DNA of 64,000 bases, from NCBI GenBank assembly GCA_032622095.1, contig CP136063.1, forward strand, positions 62,199,897 through 62,263,896, read 5' to 3'. A program made the translations under genes and the position numbers. Below are positions 1 to 10,247 of the stretch, one piece after another. Below the pieces are notes generated by a model. It was not told the DNA's origin, ran no database searches, and worked only from the letters and a program-made list of their open reading frames with translations. Source of the DNA: Siphonodentalium dalli (lineage: Eukaryota > Mollusca > Scaphopoda > Gadilida > Siphonodentaliidae). Numbering within the stretch: position 1 is the stretch's first letter; every line of letters begins with the position of its first letter.

Positions 1-585
1 TATATACTTGTTGTATAAGCTTTGTTTTAACTTTTTATCTGTATGTATGCACATTTATATATCGCATGCCTGTGTCTAATGTGGAAGTTGTGTGGTTTCG
101 AATTACTCATTCACCATTATTACGTCATTATGTCTACACAAAGAGGGCACACGGGGTAAGTATTGTTTTATGTATTCCGTTGTCTCCGTACCATGTACAT
201 TGGCTGGGAGAATAAAGTTTATTAAAGAAAACTACAGGATGCTCGGGTATTCAGCTAACTGAATTTGACCGTTGTTATGTAATATTGCGCATTGCGGATC
301 GCAACTGTGTTTTTTTTAATTACTATCTGATTTTCATTATATAATAAAAGCTATATATCTGAAGGATTGAAATTCCGAATCGCGACGGACTGATTTCGTG
401 GTATCCAAATGATATGTTGCAGGGTAAATCCGATGTTAAATTGGTTAACATGCTTTTAACCAATAACGATATATATACCTCTACATAACCATATTGTAGA
501 CACGATAGTATGGCAAATGCAATTGTTGAGTCATGATAAAGGGCATTTTATTATTTAAATATTGGATATGTATTCATCGCGATAG
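1..585. other. No gene recognised
   Basis: AT-rich sequence in which I see no convincing coding region, RNA gene or element terminus. It ends where the inverted duplication shared with 3.2-3.9 kb begins. Confidence 0.5.
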
Positions 586-795
586 GGCTAGGATTATCAG
601 GCTAGGATACCCCTAACAATATACATCATTACCATATTATGACATTGTATAATTCATGTGTGTATTGTAAATAAATGATATCCTATCCTATGCTATGCTC
701 TCCAGATTGTATGGAGGTGAACAATAAACATATTCACAAAATCACAGGGTCTAAACATTGCACATGCGGATCCACACGGGCGAGAAACCATATCA

Positions 796-1822
796 ATAGT
801 TTTAAATAGTTGCGTGGGTATAAAATAATAGATATGAACTGACGACCCCTGTCCGGAAAAGCTTCTATCAATTAATATTGATTTTATTTCGAATATTAAA
901 TCGGGACCGCTTATGTGTCTATTTTTAGAACAGACCACTCGGATGATACCATATTGCGATATAAAGCACTGGGTTGTTCCTATGGCTATGCACCGAAAGT
1001 CAAGTGTCCCAGATTGATTGTTTGTATTGTTTTGTTCCACAGATATAGATATAAGCGATAATGAGTATAATTAAAGGTGGATTATCTCTTTGTAAACATG
1101 TATTATATAGTTACCGGGGTATAAAATATTAGATTTGAATCGAAGACTCCTGTCCGGAAATGCTTCTATCGATTAATATTAATTTTATTTCGAATATTTT
1201 CTGGTCTAAAAAGGTGTGTTTGTTCAACTAACGAACAATAGTCGTTACTGTTAACAGAGACCAGAAATTATATTGTGCAATTTTGTCACAAATAAACGTT
1301 AATTATACTCATTATCGCTTATGTCTGTGGAACAAAACAATACACACAATCAATCTGTGACATTTGACATTCGATGCGTAGCCGTAGGAACAGCACAGTG
1401 CTCTATATCGCAATACGGTCTCATCCGAATGGTCGGTTCTAAAAATAGTAACATAAATGGGCCCGATTTAATATTCGAAATAAAATCAATATTTATTGAT
1501 AGAAGCTTTTCCGGACATAGGTCTTCAGTTCATATCTATTATTTTATACCCACGCAACTATTTAAAGTTTGTTATTTAAAGAGATAATCCATCTTTAACG
1601 TTTATTTGTGACAAAATTGTACAATTAAATTTCTGGTCTCTGTTAACAGTAACCACTATTGTTCGTTAGGTGAACAAACACACTCTTTTAGACCAGAAAA
1701 TATTCGAAATAAAATTAATATTAATCGATAGAAGCATTTCCGGACAGGAGTCTTCGATTCAAATCTAATATTTTATACCCCGGTAACTATATAATACATG
1801 TTTACAAAGAGATAATCCACCT
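796..1822 (-). mobile_element. Family-A TTAA MITE, host copy split by another copy
   Basis: Non-autonomous DNA transposon relic of the ~520-bp family found throughout this window. One terminus reads AGGTGGATTATCTC, the other AGATGGATTATCTC, each next to TTAA. This copy lies in minus orientation, lacks its last ~30 bp at the 796 side and is interrupted at 1071-1598. It resumes with ACGTTTATTTGTGAC exactly as in uninterrupted copies and ends at TTAA 1823-1826. Internal open frames of about 115 codons occur but are not transposase-like. Confidence 0.8.
1075..1594 (+). mobile_element. Family-A TTAA MITE, full-length (nested)
   Basis: Complete 520-bp copy bounded by TTAA at 1071-1074 and 1595-1598. 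It sits inside another copy of the same family, whose sequence is continuous across a single TTAA when this copy is removed. That gives a direct view of TTAA target duplication, the hallmark of piggyBac-type cut-and-paste elements. No transposase is present; mobilisation in trans is inferred. Confidence 0.85.
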
Positions 1823-1826
1823 TTAA

Positions 1827-2342
1827 CACTTATCAGGCAGAACCTAAATTCGAACTTGACCTGTGTTTTGGACTAGTAAATTCACATACTAAATTTCATA
1901 TACCATTCATTTCAGACTTACTAAAGGTATCATCCGGAAAAGAAAAATCAATCGGATGGACAGATGGACGGATGGACCAATAAAATAATACGTCACATTT
2001 AACCGGCATACAAACAAATAATTACCAAAGAAAGCATTTATAGGGCTCGGAAAATTGTGTTTTCTGGGCTACTTGAGCACCCAATCGAACCTAGTGTTCG
2101 AAAACAAAAAGTTGAAAACCCCCTGCCCTGGTGGTCATATTCTTTCGTCACATTGACAGGTCAGATATCAAAATTTAAAAGAAGATTCCATACGTAGTTT
2201 TTGTCAGCCTAGCAATATTTCAAACGACTACCTCGTATAAAAGGCGGCCATGCTGCAGTCGACATAGAACGTTAGATAATAAAGAGCGGTCTCAGTTCTG
2301 AACTGTTTGTGATGGTTTTGTACGCACATCTATTACTAGCAC
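1827..2342. other. Intergenic, contains a dispersed repeat piece
   Basis: Positions about 1880-1995 (TTCATATACC...GGATGGAC...) match 22935-23055 in the same orientation, so this is a fragment of a dispersed repeat with a GGAYGGAC tail. Nothing else is recognised. Confidence 0.5.
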
Positions 2343-2346
2343 TTAA

Positions 2347-2900
2347 AGACGGATTATCTCTTCATACAACAATTTTGAAATAGTTTCGTGGGTATAAAAT
2401 AATAAATATGAATTGAAGACCACATGCACAGGAACGCTTCTATCAATTAATATTGGTTTTATTTCGAATATTTTATTATAAAATGAGATTATTAAATGGG
2501 ACACTTTATTGTTCTAATTTTAGAACAGACCATTCGGGCGATACCATATGGCGACATAGATCATTAAGGTGTTCCCATAGCTATGCTCGGAATGTCAAAT
2601 GTCCCAGTTTTATTGTTTGTATTGTTTTATTACAAATTACATATTTCTAAGCTACCACGAGTTTAATTATATTTTAGTTGTGACAAAATTACAAAATACA
2701 ATTCATGGTCCCTGTTTACAGTAATCACTATTGGTCGTTAGCTAAACAAGCACATGTTTTAGACAAGAAAATATTCGAAATATAATCAGTATTAATCGAT
2801 ATAATCATTTCCGGACAGAGGTCTTCGATTCATATCTACTACATTGTATTTAGTACCCCAGTAACCATATAATACATGTTTACAAAGGGATAGACAATCT
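2347..2900 (-). mobile_element. Family-A TTAA MITE, diverged full-length copy
   Basis: Bounded by TTAA at 2343-2346 and 2901-2904. It carries all family landmarks in order (GTGGGTATAAAATAAT, TCTATCAATTAATATTG, CATTTCCGGACAG, ACCCCAGTAACCATATAA) with many substitutions, so it is older than the 1075 copy. Confidence 0.8.
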
Positions 2901-2904
2901 TTAA

Positions 2905-3228
2905 GGTCACTGTTGTGGATTGTAACGATGAATGAGTGTGAATGATGTTGATTGCAAATATGTTTCATTTACTTTTGCCTGGTAATAGGAAATTGGCGCA
3001 GGAATTATTTAGTGTCAGATCGGACTATATATAGTTCTTCAACTCTTCTTTGTTATCTTGAATGGGTTCATTTGATCGATAGTTAAGAATTGGGACTGAT
3101 AATGCTCGATAACATGGAAAGGGTGATAGCTGCATCTTAGTTTATATCAAGACTCTACACTCTATATGCCATATATGCAATGTTTTATCTGAATTCTTGT
3201 GTATCACATCAGAATACTAGTGGACATC
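2905..3228. other. No feature recognised
   Basis: AT-rich spacer between two MITE copies. I see no coding region or repeat end. Confidence 0.4.
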
Positions 3229-3232
3229 TTAA

Positions 3233-3945
3233 AGGTGGATTATCTCTTTGTAAACATGTATTATATAGTTACCGGGGTATAAAATATTAGATTTGAATCG
3301 AAGACTCCTGTCTGGAAATGCTTCTATCGATTAATATTAATTTTATTTCGAATATTTTCTGGTCTAAAATGTGTGTTTGTTCAGCTAACGAACAATAGTG
3401 GTTACTGTTAACAGAGACCAGACATTTTATTGTACAATGTTGTCACAAATAAACGTTAATTATACTCATTATCGCTTATATCTGTGGAACAAAACAATAC
3501 AAACAATCAATCTGGGACATTTGACTTTCGGTGCGTAGCCATAGAAACAGCCCAGTGCTCTATATCGCAATATGGTATCATCCGGATGGTCTGTTCTAAA
3601 AATAGACACATAAACGGTCCCGATTTAATATTCGAAATAAAATCAATATTAATTGATAGAAGCTTTTCCGGACAGGGGTCTTCAGTTCATATCTATTATT
3701 TTATACCCACGCAACTATTTAAAACTATTGATATGGTTTCTCGCCCGTGTGGATCCGCAATTGCAATGTTTAGACCCTGTGATTTTGTGAATATGTTTAT
3801 TGTTCACCTCCATACAATCTGGAGAGCATAGCATAGGATAGGATATCATTTATTTACAATACACACATGAATTATACAATGTCATAATATGGTAATGCTG
3901 TATATTGTTAGGGGTATCCTAGCCCGATAATCCTAGCCCTATCGG
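3233..3945 (+). repeat. Right arm of the inverted duplication (MITE plus zinc-finger remnant)
   Basis: A family-A MITE begins after TTAA 3229-3232 and runs to about 3726, where its normal end is replaced by a short C2H2 remnant on the minus strand (the TCGCCCGTGTGGATCC linker signature, 3740-3760). The GATATCC-rich stretch to 3945 follows. It mirrors 586-1822. Confidence 0.7.
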
Positions 3946-3979
3946 ACTGTCTTCCTGATGCCCCCGAGCATATATCCAA

Positions 3980-4706
3980 ATGACAAGTATGTACATATAT
4001 AAGTGTTACAAATTCAACAATTCTAAAATAGGGTGTAATATTGGTTCAACAACTCTGAACCACCTGTGTTATGCTGATGACATGTGCATAATATCCCCAC
4101 CATTGATGGGTCTCAGGCGTCTCGAAATATGTGAGTCTGAAGCTGCTAAAATAAGACTTAGATTAAAATGCTTCTAAAACAGTTGCCATCGATTTTCTTC
4201 CTAAGACCATGTCCATTAGATATTTTCCGAAAATATTCCTTAGTGGCAAGGAACTCACATTTGTAACTTCTTGTAAATATCTCGAACATGTTCTTACTGA
4301 TGACATTTCAGATGGTGGAGATATTAAACGAGAATACGGTGCTATCTGTATATGGCCTTATATGATAATTAGGAAATTTTCTAAATGTTCTAATCAAGTC
4401 AAAAAGATTTTATTTCAGCATTATATTTCTCCGTTATACTGTGCCCATCTTTGGGTACAATTCACCAAACGCTGTTTCAATAAATTAACTTTGTGTTATA
4501 ATAATGTGTATAGGATGTTAATGGGTTATGAAAGAAGATGTAGTGCGAGTGGTATGTTTGTCAATGATCGAATGCCGTCGCTACGGATGTTGAGGAGAAA
4601 GTGTGTTATCAGTTTTCAATCATTTATATGTTTTTCAATTCAGATTTTAAATACTTTTCCAAAATATTTCATTTTTGGAACGAATTATTGGATATTATAT
4701 GGTTGA
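3980..4706 (+). pseudogene. Non-LTR retrotransposon reverse-transcriptase fragment
   Basis: Two plus-strand frames together resemble the C-terminal part of a LINE reverse transcriptase. Frame 1 (3980-4177) has LNHLCYADDMCIISPP, with the catalytic YADD at 4070-4081. Frame 2 (4209-4706) has KYLEHVLTDDISDGGDIKRE, then IRKFSKCSNQVKK and LMGYERRCSAS, typical of the thumb and downstream region. A stop at 4175-4177 and a frame change separate the halves; there is no endonuclease part. It is a dead, truncated copy. The clade (CR1/Rex1-like is my guess) needs a phylogeny. Confidence 0.75.
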
Positions 4707-5188
4707 TTAATGATATATATATATGTACAAAATATTCATATATGGACCAACAGAGTCTGAAATAAAGATAAAATAATAATTAATAAAGTTACATGGCAAT
4801 ATGTTCACACAAAGCAACTTGTGTGTAACCCAACATTATTGAATTGGCATTAAAAGACACGTAGTTATATTGTTAGTTTTGTGTCATGTTTAATGTTTTG
4901 AAATATATATATCGCATGTATGTGGTCTAGATATATATATACCACAATCACTATAGTATAATTGTTACAAGAAACGAGATTTATGCTACCTTAATGAACT
5001 AGATAAATATATGATGCGTGTGGTCTATATACAGCTCGCATTGTTATATAGCTGTTACATGACATGATACTTGTGTCGCCCAATGCGCGATCAAGGACAA
5101 TGTATCAAGTATTATACACATGTAATAAACACATGTAATGTCACATGGAAATGGCCTACCCAGTAAACTGTTAAAAAATTATAAGAGT
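4707..5188. other. No gene recognised
   Basis: AT-rich with short TATATA runs and several ACATGTAAT words. The 5171-5190 end (TTAAAAAATTATAAGAGTA) resembles 14168-14190, where repeat unit III of the zinc-finger locus starts. Confidence 0.45.
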
Positions 5189-5224
5189 ACCATGTTATTG
5201 AATTTGGTGGCCATGGTCATGGGC

Positions 5225-5505
5225 TTTGTTGTGTGAATTTACGCTTCATTTTTGTGGCAAGTCGTGCCATATTCGTGTACTTTGAGACGGGCTGCGTGCC
5301 CATTAGTTGAAACCTGTCCCATATCGGTCATACGTTCAGTTTGATACATCAAATTGTTAAATTTCTCTCCTGCATGGATCACTGTGCGTCTATTCAGATC
5401 ACATGACTTGGTGAATTTATTGAAACACACATCACACCGATACGGTCTCTCCCATGTGTGGACCATTGTGTGTGCCTTCATGGTAGATGAAAGTGTGAAT
5501 ATTTT
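5225..5505 (-). pseudogene. C2H2 zinc-finger remnant, 3' end of unit I
   Basis: The minus strand encodes decayed fingers, e.g. TMKAHTMVHTWERPYRCDVC then FTKSCDLNRRTVIHAGEKF. The same ~280-bp piece occurs at about 12340-12602 and 14225-14480, and in all three places a family-A MITE follows at the same base. This marks the start of the duplicated units. Stops and missing zinc ligands make it non-functional. Confidence 0.7.
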
Positions 5506-5507
5506 AA

Positions 5508-5674
5508 AGATATGGATTGTCTCCTCATATGACAATTTTGAAATAGTTTCATGGGCATACAATAATAAATATGAATTGAAGACGCATGTCCGGACCCGCT
5601 TCTATCAGTTAACATTGTTATTATTCCGAATATTTTATTATTTTAGAACAGGCCATTCATGCGATACCATATAG

Positions 5675-5720
<46 letters not shown>

Positions 5721-6015
5721 TTATGGTGTTCCCATAGCTATGCTCCGAACGTAAAATTGATTAATGCAGTGATATTACATAGCTATAGGCGATAATGAGT
5801 CTAATTAACGTTTATGTGTGACAATTCTGGTCTGTTAACAGTAGCCACTAGTGTTCATTAGTTAAACAACCACCCGTTTTAGACCAGAAAAAATATTCGA
5901 AATATAATCTATAGAAATCGATAGAATCATTTCCGGACAGGGGTCTTCAATTCATATCTAATATTTTATACCCCGGTAACTACATAAAACATGTTTAGAA
6001 AGAGATAGACCATCT
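5508..6015 (-). mobile_element. Family-A TTAA MITE inserted in a zinc finger
   Basis: Bounded by TTAA 5504-5507 and 6016-6019. Removing it restores a finger segment (IFTLSSTMKAH continuing into upstream coding). It contains an AT microsatellite at 5676-5718. Equivalent copies at 12607 and 14485 sit at the same finger position, so the insertion predates duplication of the locus. Confidence 0.8.
5676..5718. repeat. (AT)n microsatellite
   Basis: About 21 AT units inside the MITE at 5508-6015; absent from the sister MITE copies. Confidence 0.95.
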
Positions 6016-6019
6016 TTAA

Positions 6020-6482
6020 GACGCATATCACATATATACAGTCTCTCTCCTGCATGAATTCTGATGTGAGATTTAAGATAACTAGATTGAATATTAAAAA
6101 CACAAGTCACAGTGATAACGCTTGTCTCCTGTGCGGATTCCCGTGTTATCGTTCATGTTACTAGATTCAGTGAATCTCTTCTGTATGGATCGCCTTGCAT
6201 GATTTCAGATCTCTCGACGTATTGAATTTCCTGAGACAGACACACATCGCACGCATATGGTTGCTCGCCTGTATGGATTCTCGTGCGTCTCTTCAGAACA
6301 CTAGACGAAGTGAATTGTGGGGGTCTTCATGCGCTGTTTTAGATTACCCGGGTCAGAGAATCTCTTGAGAAACACATCACACTGATAAGATTTATGTCTC
6401 TCTCCGGTGTGGATCGCAATGTGTCTTCTCAAACTACCCAACTCAGTGTATGTCTTAAGACACACTGATGCGGTCTCTCTCC
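6020..6482 (-). pseudogene. Decayed C2H2 fingers, unit I
   Basis: The minus strand shows CDLC, a broken YLKSHIRIH finger, LKRHTRIH-type helices and GERHKSYQCDVC spacing, with frameshifts. The finger at 6057-6135 is 79 bp instead of 84 because 5 bp are missing after CDLC. The related sequence in unit III was shortened further and amplified into a 65-bp minisatellite. The block is cut by a LINE at 6488. Confidence 0.7.
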
Positions 6483-6843
6483 CTTGTTCAAAAGCTTTTT
6501 ATTTATAAAGTCAGGCATTTTAAATTACAAACATGAGCATTAAGCTCTTAACTGACTTGTAAAACAATGAAATATGTACATAAACAGTAACGTGAATAAA
6601 ACACGTCCTATCTGAAAAATAAATTATATGTATATTAGCTAAAACATTGTAAAAGACGAATAAAATCACTGAGGACAGGTAGCCCTGACTCGAACAAAGG
6701 CGTAAGACACAATTTGTATATTCATATACGGCACAGTAATGTGCACAACGAGTCCATATTTCATTCCTGGATAACACGTTTTGTTCCATTCAGAGATACC
6801 AGACCAGAGAGTGAGGGTTAAAATACAAAACATATACTTATAA

Positions 6844-8237
6844 TTAGGATATCCTACAGGCACTGCATTTACATTTAAAACCATTCCAGGTTTCTAACAT
6901 ACATTCAAAATCTTTCATCGTCTCTGCGGTTCTGCATGACTCTGGAAGAGAATTCCACACTTTAGGTGCCATGAATCTAAACGAGCTTAAACCGAAAGTA
7001 GTAGTATCAGGTGATGGCAGTTCCAGAGTCTCAGAATTTCGAAAAGAGTATGAACTATGTTTAAGTTTCACCAGGCAGTCCAAATAGGAAGGAGTGTTAA
7101 TGTCCTTCTTTAGTATTTTGAAAACTGTAAGTGCCATAAGTCTGAGTCTTTGGAGATGAAGATGCTCACAGTTTACAAACTTTAGGAGAAAGTCATAATC
7201 AGATGTGTAGTCATTATAGATAAAACGAAAGGCTCTCTCCTGAATTTTCTCAAGCTTGTCAGTAGAAGACACACTGCAGAATGCCAGGTAAGAGGGCAGT
7301 AATTAAAATTTGAGAGGATGAAAGATTTGAAGATACATTTTTTGCCTGAGAGGGTCTGAATATGTCCAAGTCTCTTTACGACATTTAGCTGCCTTAATGC
7401 CTTTGAACACAGCGAATCAATGTGAGTGTTAAACGTCAGTTTACAGTCCAGAGTTATACCGAGTAATTTCACTTCCTCGATACATGGGATAAGATGTGAA
7501 GCATTTATGCCAGTTATAGATTTACTTTTGGGACCCAATGATATTGCTTGGAACTTCTCTGGATTTGCCTTCATGCCATTCAGTGCGAACCACTCAATAA
7601 GATGAAGGCTATCAGATTCCAGAGTGCTCCGAACAACATCAGGGTCCTTGTGAGAAAAGGAAATTGTGTTATCGTCTGCATAATTATAAAGGGAGCAGTC
7701 CTTCACAAAGCCGAAATTGTCATTTAGAAATATGTTAAACATGGTTGGGCCCAGTATGGGTCCCTATGGTACACCCTTGGTGATGCACCTCCAGGAACTC
7801 ACACTGGAGCCAAGTTTAACGCATTGTCTGCGACCAGAAAGATAGCTCCCCATATAAGATACCGACTTTTCACAAAGATTATATGCACTTAGTTTCTCTA
7901 ACATAAGATCATGAGGTAGACAATCAAAAGCCTTTGAAAGGTCCATCATTACAGCGGCAACACTTTCATGCTTGTCAAGTGCCCTACGCCAGTCTTCAAT
8001 GGCACTTAACATTACGTCACTGCATCCATGATGCTTCCTAAAAGCTGAGAGAGCGGGGTTAAAAATAGAGTCAAAATGCATTTGTAGCTGTGAATTTATC
8101 GCTTTCTCAAATAATTTTGATATAGTAGGTAAAATACTAACAGGCCTGTAGTTTTCCTTACTCAAAATATCATTTTTCTTGTGTATAGGTGTCACTTGAG
8201 CAACTTTAAGGCTATCTGGGAAGGCAACGACAGACAT
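6844..8237 (-). pseudogene. LINE reverse transcriptase and C-terminal domain
   Basis: RT domain in three open pieces: 7764-8237, 7182-7742 (same frame, split only by TAG in KGVPQG) and 6844-7272 (frame change near 7230). The YADD catalytic loop is intact. The C-terminal domain with YSFRNSETLELP and VWNSLPESCR is characteristic of CR1/L2/jockey-group elements. No full-length protein can be made. Confidence 0.85.
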
Positions 8238-8588
8238 AGTGGTTAAAACGATTACTCAAAGGCACGTGGATTGCTGAGTTACATATTTTCAGCATTTTTG
8301 CTGAGATGCCATCAATGCCAGTAGCCTTTTTTGAGTTTAGCTTACATATCTCTTTGGTTTCAGGCTAAAAGTCTCATGCGAAATACAGTTCTCTTTGATT
8401 TTGACGATGCTTGGGTGTTCCTTATTTACAGGATGGTTCATGGGTATATTTGATGCAACGTCAATAAAAAATGAGTTGAAAATTTCACAGACAGATTTTT
8501 GGTCAGTAATTAACTCACCATTTTCCAGTAATAATGTACTTGTTTTGGCTTTAAAGCCCTTATTTGTCAGAAATGGTTTGACAGTTGG

Positions 8589-9317
8589 TCAAAAATCAGC
8601 AGATTTTGGGCCATCAGAACATTTGTCATTAAAATACGACTGTATGCTTTCCTTCTTGATACGTGTGACCAGATTTCTTTGTTGACGGTAAAGTTCCCAA
8701 TTTTTATGTGATCTGTATTTAAAATAGCGTTTCTGTAAGAATCTTTTCTTATAGATAGCTTTTCTCAAAACCTTATTCATAAACGGGGCCGGGTTTTTAT
8801 GTGGCCGCCTTGTTTTAACAGGGATGTGCTCATCAATAACATCAAGAAGAAGCTTTTCATGCATCCAGTATATATCATTGATATCATCAAATCCATATGC
8901 TGCATGGAAATGAATCTTCGTGATGTCCTCAATGAGCGCATCAGTTTTTAGAGATTTGAAACTCCTATAATTTATAGGATCTTTACGAGGTAAAGCCACA
9001 TGAGATTTCAGTTGAAATGAGATTAAGTTATGTACATCACTTATTCCCGTACAGAAGTTTAGATGATGGAAGCATAAATTTGCTTTGTTTGTCAGAATGA
9101 CATCATTTAAGGTTGGATTTGCGTTTTTTGTAAAACACGTAGGAGTTTTAACAATATTTTTCAGAGATAAAACCTTTAAAAGTGCGGACAAATTAGTGCA
9201 TTTGGATGAGTTTAACATATCTATGTTAAGGTCACCAATATATAAAAGGTTGTCATATTTTGTAGTGTGTTTATCACATATTAATTTGAAATCATTTTCA
9301 AAAGTCTTGTTTGACAT
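8589..9317 (-). pseudogene. LINE endonuclease C-terminus and linker, open segment
   Basis: Longest intact segment of the LINE endonuclease/linker (242 codons). The GDLNID strand and the downstream SDVHNLISF motif correspond to the catalytic Asp/His region of APE-type endonucleases, although the usual SDHH is SDVHN here. It ends at TGA where relatives have a Trp in the FW..VKPF motif. The same frame stays open beyond the stop to about 8340, showing that the stop is a recent lesion. Confidence 0.75.
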
Positions 9318-9381
9318 ACATGGCGGTCGGTATAATCCTGAGAAGAGCCATTTTGCTCGGTTAACTTGAACCTCAACTTGT

Positions 9382-10247
9382 GGGTCTCAATGTGTCTTTT
9401 CAAACTACCCAACACAGTGTATCGCTTAATGCACACATCACATTGATATGATCTCTCTCTCTATGTTGGTTTCAATGTGTGTTTTTAGTATCCTGACACA
9501 GAGAAACGCTTGAGATACACATCACATTGATACGATTTCTCCCCAATATGGACATTCCTGTGTCTTTTTAGAGAACTGGAATAACTGAATTTATTAACAC
9601 ACACGTCACACTGCTAAGGCATAGGTCTCACTCCTGCGTGGTTCACAGCGTGTCTTTTCAAACTAGACAACAAAGTGAATCTTTTAAGACATGTCACACT
9701 GATACTGATTCTCTCCTGCATGGATCGCAGTGTGGCTTTTCAAAATAAGCAACGAAGTGTGGACCCTCATGTGATTTTTGAGAGAAACAGGACTCACTGA
9801 ATTTCTTAGGGCACGTCACACTTATAAGTCCGCTGTCGTGTCTCTGCTGTAGAGTAAATTATGTGTTTGTTGAATTCCAAGACATTGACGTTAGACCCAT
9901 TGTGTGTTCTAATGTGTGAATCTCCCACGTGGATCCTCGTGTGGAATCAGTGAATTCCTTGATGCCCTGTCGACACTCATAAGGTTTGACGCCGATGTGT
10001 GATATCGTGCTGTATAGTCAGTCTATTCTCATTACAGCGTTTCTCCCGTGTGGATCCTCATGTGGAATTGGTGAACGCCTTGCTCACTGTCGAAACTGAT
10101 GATAATGTTTGACGCCGCTGTGTGGCCTCGTGTTGTATAGCCAGGCTATTCTCAGTACGGCGTCTCACCCGTGTGGAAACCTCATGATTACCCATGAATT
10201 ATTGGAAACATATAATGCCTTGCTGATATTTATTTTTGTATGTGTAA
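9382..10247 (-). pseudogene. Decayed C2H2 fingers between LINE and main array, unit I
   Basis: Repeated minus-strand finger signatures (KRH, C..C, GEK linker remnants such as TCTCCTGCATGGATC) with many stops. It aligns piecewise to 16300-17720 of unit III, including the GTGAATCTTTTAAGACATG site at 9675-9693. That site is the unoccupied version of the element at 16615-16996. Confidence 0.65.

Larger units (their letters stand above)
586..1822. repeat. Left arm of an inverted duplication (partner 3233-3945)
   Basis: Reading 586 onward is the reverse complement of 3945 downward: the same GATATCC-rich stretch, the same zinc-finger remnant (about 720-795) and the same family-A MITE joined at the same truncated end. 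The arm is interrupted by a second MITE at 1075-1594 that the partner lacks. Both arms share one abnormal MITE/zinc-finger junction, so they are copies of one segment rather than independent insertions. About 1.4 kb separates the arms. Confidence 0.75.
6488..9376 (-). mobile_element. 5'-truncated LINE (CR1/L2/jockey-like), dead
   Basis: Non-LTR retrotransposon that copies itself from RNA by target-primed reverse transcription. In minus-strand order it has the C-terminal endonuclease part (WLFSGLYRPP at the broken 5' end, YIGDLNIDML, about 9360-8800), a linker, reverse transcriptase (VTPIHKKNDILSKENYRPVS, MMDLSKAFDCLPHDLM, KGVP, YNYADDN at 7669-7685, KLLGITLDCKLTF) and a C-terminal domain (KLEKIQERAFRFIYNDY, SFRFMAPKVWNSLP, 7270-6844). 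A short non-coding tail ends near 6488. A 5-bp CTTGT repeat flanks it (6483-6487 and 9377-9381). Nonsense codons at 8589-8591 (Trp position) and 7764-7766 (Gln of KGVPQG), and frameshifts near 8350 and 8255, kill it. Confidence 0.9.

Noticed and set aside
693-1040. Open frame MEQNNTNNQSGT... and similar frames at 1321, 3484, 13314, 13908, 25363
   Set aside because: All lie inside family-A MITE copies; frames run into the terminal repeats, and the 49371 copy has a stop. Treated as a by-product unless selection is shown.
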